Shown here one piece after another: positions 27,154 to 34,189 of a stretch of DNA of 34,189 nucleotides (position 1 is its first letter; every line of letters begins with the position of its first letter). The DNA lies in the NCBI GenBank assembly GCA_001898545.1, contig MKUB01000200.1:19245-53433 (forward strand), in the 5' to 3' direction. The translations under genes were made by a program, and so were the position numbers. The stretch comes from Sphingomonadales bacterium 63-6. GTDB taxonomy: Bacteria; Pseudomonadota; Alphaproteobacteria; Sphingomonadales; Sphingomonadaceae. The notes under the pieces are model-generated. The model searched no databases and was not told the DNA's origin. It saw nothing but the letters and a program-made list of their open reading frames with translations.

Positions 27154-29601
27154 TCAGAACTTGCGCTTGACCGAAACCGCCCAGGTGCGCGGTTCGCCCG
27201 GCGAACCCTGGATCGAATTGGTCGAACCACGATTGTCGAAGAAATCGGTGTAGTAGAGCTTGTTGGTCAGGTTCCTGACCTCGAACGCCACTTCCCAATC
27301 CTCGTCCATCGTGCGGTAGCTCAGGCGAGCATTGGCGAGGGTTCGGCCCGGAATACGACCGAAGATGTCCACGCCGCCGCTGGCCGCATCGACGTTATTC
27401 GCATTGCGGCTGTAGGAATCGTCATGCGACACATCGACACGCGGCGTCAGCGTGCCCGCCATGCCCAGATCGATTTCATACTGGGCGCCGATGCTCCAGG
27501 ACCATGGAATGATGAACTGGCCATCATCTTCTGTCCCGATGCCGGAACTTACTGCCGATGTACTGATCGAGGTATATTTGAAATCGAGATAGGCAAGCGA
27601 TGCATCGATCGACAGGCCTGCAACCGGACGCAGAGCCAGTTCGGCTTCGAAGCCCTTCACATCCGCCTCACCGGCATTGAGCGGCAGCGCGCAGGGCGTG
27701 GCATTGCCGGTCTGCGGGCAAGTCGATACCGAAACGAGGATATCGTGGTACTTGTTGATGAACCCGGCAAGATTCAGCCTGACCGCACGGTCGAGGAACT
27801 CGCTCTTCAAGCCGACTTCATAAGCCGTAAGCGTCTCGGGGCCATGCGGAAGTGCCTGGCCGGGGAAGAAGGGGCGCGGATTGATGCCGCCGCCCTTGAA
27901 GCCGGTCGATACCTGACCATAGGCCATCACATCGTCAGTGAGGCGATATTGCAGACCGAGGCGATAATCGACGCGATCGCCCGCATATTTGCCTTCAAGC
28001 CCGTCAAGCGATGCCAGTGACGGCGGAACCGCGCCACCCGAAGACGAACCCGGAATACCGGCACGGCCATAGATGAAGGTCTTGGTCTGGTCGGTATAGC
28101 GGATGCCGCCCAGAATGGTCAGAGCCTCAACGGGCGTGATTTCGAGATTGGCGAAAACAGCCTTGGTGGTCGCCGGGACGGAGTTGTCCTCAATGAAGTT
28201 CAGCGTGGGAAGCGTAACGCGCGAGACGTTGCGGCTTTCCTTGTCGAAGTAGAACCCGCCGACCGTCAAATTCGCGACATCGTTGATGTTTGCGGTAACG
28301 CGCAGTTCCTGGCTGAACTGGTGATTGTACACCTTGTTCGCGATCATCGTGGCGTTGAACGGCGAACCGTCGCCCGAGGAATAACTGCCGTCGAACTTGC
28401 GATATGCGGTGATCGAGGTGAGGACCACATTGTCCGAAAGGTTGGCAGTAACCGTACCCGAAACGCCCCAGGTATTGATCAGCCCGTCCTGAGGAGCCTG
28501 CCATGCACCCGAACCATCGCGCGGATTGGTTTCGAGGTAGTTCTCATAGCTGATGTAGGGGCTGTTGCTGAACGTATCCTGCGCATAGTTCCCGAACGGC
28601 GAATAGGAAATGTAGGGCGATCCGGTGGAGGTGCCATACACATTGCCGTTGAGGACATAGGCCGAGGAGGCCGGAGTTGCGACACCCGTGAGGGCTGAGC
28701 CCGGATTGGCTTGGCGACCGACGTAAAGCAGCGTCGTGGGGCCGGTTTCACTACCGTCGCGGGTGATATCGCCTACGAGGTCAACGGTGATATCTGAATT
28801 CGGCTCCCAACGCAGGGCCAGGCGGCCTGCGACATATTCCTTGCCGCCATCGGTGCCGATCTTGCAGTCCGTTCCGGTGACGGTGCTGGGGATCGTGCTG
28901 GTCGGATGGGTGCAGCGATAGTCATATCGCGTGATGTAGCCATCCTTCTTGACCGCCGCGCCGGAAAGGCGAGCGTAGAGGTGGTCTTCGGCCAGCGTGA
29001 AGTTCGTCGCCCCGCGCAGTTCCATGCGGTTATAACTGCCATAGGTCGCCGAAAGATAGCCGTCCGTATCCGCACTCGGCTTCTTGGAATAGAGCTTGAT
29101 CGCACCGCCGATGGAGTTCTGGCCTGCGAGCGTGCCCTGCGGGCCGCGCAGGATTTCCACACGTTCAAGGTCGACCAGACCGAGCATGGAACCATGCAGC
29201 GTGGGTAGATACACGTCATCGACATAGATGCCGACGCCCGGTTCAAGCGCGAAGGTCGTATCGCGCTGGCCAACGCCGCGAATATAAGCCGCGACCGCCG
29301 GGCCATACGTGGCCGAAGCCTGGCGCAGCGTCACGTTCGGTGCCGAAGATCCAAGGTCCGCAAGATTAGTCTGGCCGCGCTGTTCGAGCATTTCCCCAGT
29401 GACTGCCGTGATCGCCACGGGCACGTCCTGAAGGCGCTGATCTCTGAACTGTGCGGTAACGACAATTTCGTCCTGCTTGGAAGAACCAGCATCGCTCTCA
29501 TTATCGGCTGACTGGGCAAAGGCCGGCGCGGCCAGGGCGAATGCCCCCACCATCGCCAGTGCGCTGACTGTCCCACGCATCCGAGTTTTTCCGAATGTCA
29601 T
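27154..29601 (-). CDS. TonB-dependent outer membrane receptor
   Basis: Signal peptide; DEIVVTAQFRDQRLQDVPVAITAVTGEML; ERVEILRGPQGTLAGQNSIGGAIKLYSKKP; SD GGGAGGTGG; C-terminal aromatic RTWAVSVKRKF. Confidence 0.96.
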   Translation of the reverse strand: MTFGKTRMRGTVSALAMVGAFALAAPAFAQSADNESDAGSSKQDEIVVTAQFRDQRLQDVPVAITAVTGEMLEQRGQTNLADLGSSAPNVTLRQASATYGPAVAAYIRGVGQRDTTFALEPGVGIYVDDVYLPTLHGSMLGLVDLERVEILRGPQGTLAGQNSIGGAIKLYSKKPSADTDGYLSATYGSYNRMELRGATNFTLAEDHLYARLSGAAVKKDGYITRYDYRCTHPTSTIPSTVTGTDCKIGTDGGKEYVAGRLALRWEPNSDITVDLVGDITRDGSETGPTTLLYVGRQANPGSALTGVATPASSAYVLNGNVYGTSTGSPYISYSPFGNYAQDTFSNSPYISYENYLETNPRDGSGAWQAPQDGLINTWGVSGTVTANLSDNVVLTSITAYRKFDGSYSSGDGSPFNATMIANKVYNHQFSQELRVTANINDVANLTVGGFYFDKESRNVSRVTLPTLNFIEDNSVPATTKAVFANLEITPVEALTILGGIRYTDQTKTFIYGRAGIPGSSSGGAVPPSLASLDGLEGKYAGDRVDYRLGLQYRLTDDVMAYGQVSTGFKGGGINPRPFFPGQALPHGPETLTAYEVGLKSEFLDRAVRLNLAGFINKYHDILVSVSTCPQTGNATPCALPLNAGEADVKGFEAELALRPVAGLSIDASLAYLDFKYTSISTSAVSSGIGTEDDGQFIIPWSWSIGAQYEIDLGMAGTLTPRVDVSHDDSYSRNANNVDAASGGVDIFGRIPGRTLANARLSYRTMDEDWEVAFEVRNLTNKLYYTDFFDNRGSTNSIQGSPGEPRTWAVSVKRKF

Positions 29602-29656
29602 TTACCACCTCCCTGTGAGTCCACCTTATGCAATGGCGGATGGCCCCATGGACTTG

Positions 29657-29668
29657 TTGATCGCTCAA
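29657..29668. promoter_or_regulatory. Candidate IclR-linked operator upstream of the TonB receptor
   Basis: TTGATCGCTCAA, 11/12 match to the palindrome at 30543. Confidence 0.4.
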
Positions 29669-29754
29669 CTGTCAAGTTGATTCCACACTTCGGAATTATT
29701 TTCCCGAAATACGGAATCTTGGGTGGCAGGTTTCAAAAGTCGGGGAAAAGCACC

Positions 29755-30522
29755 TCAAGTCTGGGCGATACGCGCGCGCTCACTGATGCGAGACGCAGTT
29801 TCCCTTACGGCGCTGGAGAGATCGTCTTCGAGATGCAGGCCATAACGCTTGGCAGGCATGGTCACGCCGATACAGCCCAGGACCTCCCCTTCCCGCCCGA
29901 AGATCGGGCTGGCGATACCGGAAAGATCGTTCTCCGGATCGTGATAGCGCGAATGGCCCTGCTTGCGGATCAAGGCGAGTTCCGATTCGAGAACTTCAGG
30001 TGACGGTGGGGAACGGCCGCTGATCGGCCCCACCGTGCCAAGGCCGAAAACAACCTTGCGCCGATCTTCCGGCAGGTTCGCCAGAATTGCCTTGCCAAGC
30101 GAACCCCACGGCAGCTCAATCACTCCGCCTATGGCAACCGCATATCGGAAGGGATTGGGGGTATGCACCGCATCCGCGATCACTGCACTCCCGGCAGCGG
30201 GGCTATAGGCGCAAAGCACCACGGTTTCCTGCCACTGCTCCACCAGTTCCTCAAGGAATGGCCGGGCACAGCGCACCAGATCGAACTGGGAAATCAATCG
30301 GGAAGCCAGCAGATAAAGATCCCGGCCCGGTCGATAGGATTGCGCCGCACCCCGCTCCACCAGCCCGGAGCGGACCAGCTCCTGAAGCAGGCGATGAACG
30401 GTGCTGGTGGGGAGTTTCGACCGTTCGGAAAGCTGCCCCAACGAAAACGCCTGCGGCCCGTCCGCGATAAGCTTCAACAGATAGGCGAGGCGCCCTGCGG
30501 CCCCGCTCGGCACAATGTTCAA
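29755..30522 (-). CDS. IclR family transcriptional regulator
   Basis: RLAYLLKLIADGPQAFSLGQLSERSKLPTSTVHRLLQELVRSGLVERG HTH; IclR effector-domain motifs. The ORF runs to 30837 but the extension overlaps the divergent gene; TTG 30522 or GTG 30513 after SD-like GGGAG/GGGGA are likely. Confidence 0.88.
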   Translation of the reverse strand: MNIVPSGAAGRLAYLLKLIADGPQAFSLGQLSERSKLPTSTVHRLLQELVRSGLVERGAAQSYRPGRDLYLLASRLISQFDLVRCARPFLEELVEQWQETVVLCAYSPAAGSAVIADAVHTPNPFRYAVAIGGVIELPWGSLGKAILANLPEDRRKVVFGLGTVGPISGRSPPSPEVLESELALIRKQGHSRYHDPENDLSGIASPIFGREGEVLGCIGVTMPAKRYGLHLEDDLSSAVRETASRISERARIAQT

Positions 30523-30542
30523 TCCCCAGCTCCCGAATAATG

Positions 30543-30554
30543 TTGATCGATCAA
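30543..30554. promoter_or_regulatory. Candidate operator in the iclR / NTF2-like divergent promoter
   Basis: TTGATCGATCAA, perfect 12-bp palindrome. Confidence 0.5.
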
Positions 30555-30603
30555 TCGATAGCTTCGATGATGGTTCCGCATGGCAAGGGGGAGAGAAACC
30601 GCA

Positions 30604-31011
30604 ATGCTCAGCGAACATGAGTTCATGCGTTACATATCGGCATTCAACGCGGGGGACAGCGAAACTTACGGCTCGTTCTATGCTCCGTCGATTGCATTCC
30701 GCAACGGCGCGGGCGCGCAGCTTCAGGGCCCCGATGCCGTAATTGCCTATTATGAAGCGCTTAAGGGGCGCATCGCGCGGCGCATGGAGGTGCGTGCTGT
30801 CATCCCCGGCGAACACTCGCTCTGCGCCGCGCTCCATTCTCGTTTCGAGATACTCTCTGCCAGCGAACCTTTTGCCGGGGAGGTGCTGGAGAAGGGAGAC
30901 GCCGTCCTGCTCGACAGCATGGCGCTGTATGAGCTGGAAGGCGCACGCATCGCCCGGATCGAAGCCAAATCCCTGTCACGCCAGATCATCCGGGCCGGAG
31001 AACAGGCATGA
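30604..31011 (+). CDS. NTF2-like/SnoaL-like small protein
   Basis: MLSEHEFMRYISAFNAGDSETYGSFYAPSIAFRNGAGAQLQGPDAVIAYYEALKGRI typical NTF2-like N-terminus; SD GGGGGAGAG. Confidence 0.82.
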   Translation: MLSEHEFMRYISAFNAGDSETYGSFYAPSIAFRNGAGAQLQGPDAVIAYYEALKGRIARRMEVRAVIPGEHSLCAALHSRFEILSASEPFAGEVLEKGDAVLLDSMALYELEGARIARIEAKSLSRQIIRAGEQA

Positions 31012-32396
31012 GCGGGGCCGAGGATAACAATGCCCGCTTTCTGGAAAGTCCTTATCGGATCAGGCTTGTCAGCGTGCTGTTTGTGGTCTGCGCGTTCAAC
31101 TTTGCGGACCGGGCCGTTTTTTCCGCCCTCGCCCAGACAATCAAGGTCGACCTACAGCTGAGCGATCTCCAGCTTGGCCTGCTGCAGGGCATTGTATTTG
31201 CCGTTCTTTACGCAGCGGTTGGCCTGCCCATCGGCTTGCTGGCCGAGCGACTGAAACGCACGCATATCCTGGCCGTCGCGACTGCCGTCTGGTCTGCCGC
31301 GACGGTGGCGACCGGAATGGCCGGAAGCTTCGTCCAACTGGCGGCTGCTCGACTGCTGGTGGGTATGGGGGAAGCTGGCTTCATGCCCACGACCGCTTCC
31401 ATGGTCGGGGATGTAACCCGCCGCAATCGCCGCGCCTCCACCATGTCGCTGATCCTGATCGGCACGCCCACTGGTTATCTGGTCGGCGCACCGCTGGCGG
31501 GTTATCTCTCGGACAGTTTCGGCTGGCGCGCGGCGTTTCTCGCCTTTGGCATACCGGGCGTGATCGTGGCGCTGGCCCTGCCCTTTCTGCTGAAGGAGCC
31601 ACCTCGGGGGCTCGCGGATGGGGAAGTAACGCGCAGGCAGGCCCCGCCGATCCGCGATTTCCTGCGCGCGGTATGGGGCAATCCCACGCTGAAATGGGTG
31701 ATAGCCGGCGGTAGCCTCGCCGGCTTCGGAATGACTTCCATTTCGCAATTTCTGGCGGTGTTCCTGGCTCGCACGCATGAGCTGAGCGTGCGGGAAGCTG
31801 CAGCGGCCTATGGGTCGGTCTCGGGCATATCTCTGGCTATCGGCCTGCTCACAGGCGGCATGGTCACCGATGCCCTGTCTCGCAGAGATCCGCGCTGGCC
31901 CGCATGGGGCGCTGCGATCGGCCTGGCAATGGCCGTGCCGACCTATCTGCTGGCCTTCCATGCAGGCTCGCTCTGGTCGGCAATAGCACTGCTGCTGGCG
32001 GCGGGCGCTGTGCTGCTGCTCTATTATGCCCCGACCACAGGCATGATCCAGAACCTTTTGCCGCCCCAAATGCGCGCCAGCGGCATTGCTCTCTACAGCC
32101 TGCTCTACACGCTGATTGGTTCCGGCTTCGGCCCGGTTTTCGTCGGCGGCGCGAGCGATTTCTTCGGCGCGCGCAGCTACGCTGGAAATTATGGCGTGGA
32201 TTGCCCCAATGGTCTGCCCGCCGCCGGGGCCAGCCAGTTACAGGCGCTAGCCTGCGCGGATGCATCAGCCAGCGGACTGACCTATGCGCTCTCCCTGTCG
32301 GTGCTCATCTTCGTAATCTCGGCCGTGTGCTTTCTCAGGGCCGCACCCGGTCTGAAAGCCAGGGCCCAGGCAGAAAGCGCTCAAACCAATGCGTAA
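31008..32396 (+). CDS. MFS transporter (spinster-like)
   Basis: NFADRAVFSALAQTIKVDLQLSDLQLGLLQGIVFAVLYAAVGLPIGLLAERLKR; ATGA overlap with the upstream gene. Confidence 0.92.
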   Translation: MSGAEDNNARFLESPYRIRLVSVLFVVCAFNFADRAVFSALAQTIKVDLQLSDLQLGLLQGIVFAVLYAAVGLPIGLLAERLKRTHILAVATAVWSAATVATGMAGSFVQLAAARLLVGMGEAGFMPTTASMVGDVTRRNRRASTMSLILIGTPTGYLVGAPLAGYLSDSFGWRAAFLAFGIPGVIVALALPFLLKEPPRGLADGEVTRRQAPPIRDFLRAVWGNPTLKWVIAGGSLAGFGMTSISQFLAVFLARTHELSVREAAAAYGSVSGISLAIGLLTGGMVTDALSRRDPRWPAWGAAIGLAMAVPTYLLAFHAGSLWSAIALLLAAGAVLLLYYAPTTGMIQNLLPPQMRASGIALYSLLYTLIGSGFGPVFVGGASDFFGARSYAGNYGVDCPNGLPAAGASQLQALACADASASGLTYALSLSVLIFVISAVCFLRAAPGLKARAQAESAQTNA

Positions 32397-32833
32397 TAGC
32401 GGAACAGCGTCCGGTCAGGCCCGGTGCGCCGCTCCCCTCCACCCACGATAACCGTACGCGACAGCCAGTCATGCGGCCCTTCCGGAACACGGAAATAAGG
32501 GGTCAGCTTGAAGTAGGATGGCTGGCTGTCACCGGGCTTGGGACGCACGAGGTACCCCCGGTTTTCAATATAGATCACCGTGCCGTCATCCACTTCCAGC
32601 ATGTAATGGGCACGTAGTTCAATCACCCCATCGGTCCGCACCGTGGCATAATCGGCCCCGCTCTGCGGCATCACCTTGCCTGAAAGTCGGGGCCCCGAAA
32701 TCGTCCCGCCGGTGGCAGGCGTATAGCCTTGGCTGCTACCGCCCGGAAGCGGGCCATATATCGCTCGATCCGCGCCAAAAAGCACTTCGATATCGAACAC
32801 ATGCTCCAGCGAGCAATCAGCGGCGGATTTCAT
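32381..32833 (-). CDS. DUF3237 (UPF0311) family protein
   Basis: GGTISGPRLSGKVMPQSGADYATVRTDGVIELRAHYMLEVDDGTVIYIENRGY. Start MKSAAD at 32833. Confidence 0.88.
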   Translation of the reverse strand: MKSAADCSLEHVFDIEVLFGADRAIYGPLPGGSSQGYTPATGGTISGPRLSGKVMPQSGADYATVRTDGVIELRAHYMLEVDDGTVIYIENRGYLVRPKPGDSQPSYFKLTPYFRVPEGPHDWLSRTVIVGGGERRTGPDRTLFRYYALV

Positions 32834-34188
32834 CAGGCAGTCTTTCCGGGAATGAAGGGCAGGAGAATAGAAGAAGGATAATCCTCGCCCGTGCGAATGA
32901 TGTGGCGGCCCGCATTGCGGGTATCCTCGTGTAGGGCGAAAGGCAGCATTAGCCCTTCCTCGCGCTTGTATATGTCCGAACCGGCAACAACCACGCGCAG
33001 GCTTTCGCCCGGCGCGAAGCGCACGGAGAACGGCCAGAGCTCGATCTCGACCGGCACGCATTCGCCCGGCTTCAGCCGCTCCTCATGACTGTGCGGATGA
33101 ACCGGCCGTTCAGGGCTGGACAGCTCGGGATCAAGCGCGCGATGGCTTGCCCGCAACCATCCCAGCGCGATGGGGCCGTTTTCAAAGAAGGCATAGAACG
33201 TGAAGCCCACCGGCTGGCCATCCGCGTCCAGCTTCTGCAGCGCGACGAACAGGTCCATATCGTCGCTGCCATCGGCCTCTACCCAAAGCGTGAGATTGGC
33301 ATTGCCGGAAATCTCTGTTTCCCGGTCAAACCGCCAGTCGAACACGGTCTGCCCTTCCGTGGCGTCATAGATCACCTCGCCCGTTGCCGGAACGGTATCT
33401 CGCAAGGCACCCTGCACACCATCCAGCCAGAGACGACGATATTCCGTGCGGGCAAGCGGCCATTCCTGCTCCGCTCGTTCCTCCGCAACCCCATGCTGCT
33501 CCCGCACTTCCATGCGAACCTTGGGCCAGGCGGTAACCGCGGTCGGGCGGTCGCGCATGAAGTGATCGAAGAAAGCCAATTGCCGGTCGCGGCTGGCGGG
33601 CAGGTAGTAATTTGCCCATTTCTTCTGACCGTGAATATCCAGCCATTTCTGCTCGCTGGAACAGCGGCGCCACGCCTCGATCGTGCCTCGCAGATGCAGC
33701 CCCTGATCGGACCAACTGGCGACGAAATAGGCTGGCTGCGTGATCCCTTCCAGATCGAGGAGTTTGGATTCCCAATATTCGTCGATCAGCGGGTGAGCCT
33801 TGATATTCTCCCATGTGTTCTCGGTCCGGTTGAGCGAGAAGCGGATATTGTCCGAAGCGCGGGGAAGGAAGCCGGTGTCCAGAATGCCGCCATGATAGGC
33901 GAATTCACGATACCAGTCGGAAAAGCCTTCCCAGGGATTGAGCGCGGCGAGCGGCCCCTTGGACAATGCGTCCATGTGCGCCGGCCCGACAGGGCTTGCC
34001 GCAAGCGCCGAGCCTATCGCACCGTCGCCCCGCGAGGCCTGCGGCTGGGCCGTCATGACCCGGCGCGTCTGGTCGATGATCAGCGGCAGATTTTTGCCCC
34101 ACTTGACCAAGAGGTCAGCCACATCCTGGCCGCCGACCATCAGGAGGTCGCGATCCTTGAAGCGGTCGGTCTGCGTCGTGTCGAGCAC
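32833..34188 (-). CDS. CocE/NonD (X-Pro dipeptidyl-peptidase, S15-like) hydrolase, truncated at the window edge
   Basis: YFVASWSDQGLHLRGTIEAWRR, KWLDIHGQKKW, C-terminal jelly-roll motifs DLFVALQKLD and FAPGESLRVVVAGSD; stop overlaps the DUF3237 start (ATGA); listed start is GTG at the edge, so the 5' end is probably outside. Confidence 0.88.
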   Translation of the reverse strand: MLDTTQTDRFKDRDLLMVGGQDVADLLVKWGKNLPLIIDQTRRVMTAQPQASRGDGAIGSALAASPVGPAHMDALSKGPLAALNPWEGFSDWYREFAYHGGILDTGFLPRASDNIRFSLNRTENTWENIKAHPLIDEYWESKLLDLEGITQPAYFVASWSDQGLHLRGTIEAWRRCSSEQKWLDIHGQKKWANYYLPASRDRQLAFFDHFMRDRPTAVTAWPKVRMEVREQHGVAEERAEQEWPLARTEYRRLWLDGVQGALRDTVPATGEVIYDATEGQTVFDWRFDRETEISGNANLTLWVEADGSDDMDLFVALQKLDADGQPVGFTFYAFFENGPIALGWLRASHRALDPELSSPERPVHPHSHEERLKPGECVPVEIELWPFSVRFAPGESLRVVVAGSDIYKREEGLMLPFALHEDTRNAGRHIIRTGEDYPSSILLPFIPGKTA

Positions 34189-34189
34189 T

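Noticed and set aside
30523-30837. Full-length IclR ORF start at 30837
   Set aside because: The extension runs across the divergent NTF2-like gene and its SD, and does not resemble an IclR N-terminus; a TTG/GTG start near 30522/30513 fits better
1-34189. CRISPR arrays, tRNA/rRNA genes, insertion sequences, prophage or toxin-antitoxin modules
   Set aside because: No regularly spaced repeats, recognisable cloverleaf/rRNA sequence, transposase/integrase motif or TA-like small gene pair was seen by eye on either strand

Overview
This 34.2 kb window looks like a GC-rich alphaproteobacterial, probably sphingomonad-like, chromosomal segment. The taxon is inferred from gene content only. It is densely coding and I saw no CRISPR array, tRNA/rRNA, transposase or phage module. 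From left to right it contains: (1) the 3' part of an MHS/MFS transporter; (2) a small copper-type locus (DUF2946-like protein, small ORF, PCu(A)C chaperone); (3) a TetR-controlled RND efflux operon (MFP-RND-OMF) with three related dyad operators; (4) a trehalose operon otsB - GH15 hydrolase - otsA; (5) a membrane-anchored hypothetical gene overlapping a DUF421 gene, with a perfect GGAAC-N17-CGTT (EcfG general-stress type) promoter match upstream, then a convergent MscS channel; (6) a soluble periplasmic PQQ dehydrogenase and a large TonB receptor, divergent from a periplasmic-propeller histidine kinase and LuxR-type response regulator pair; (7) an IclR-associated catabolic-looking cluster (ThDP enzyme, TonB receptor, IclR, NTF2-like, MFS, DUF3237, CocE/NonD hydrolase). 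The observations most worth a second look are: the DUF421 + partner gene with an EcfG-type promoter beside the trehalose operon; the propeller-HK/RR/TonB/PQQ locus, including an A7 tract where a -1 shift would fuse kinase to regulator; an attenuator-like pair of hairpins ending in a U-tract 17 nt before the ThDP gene; a shared palindrome at two promoters next to iclR; and structured dyads in the long leader of the efflux operon. No finding has been tested by database search or folding software.
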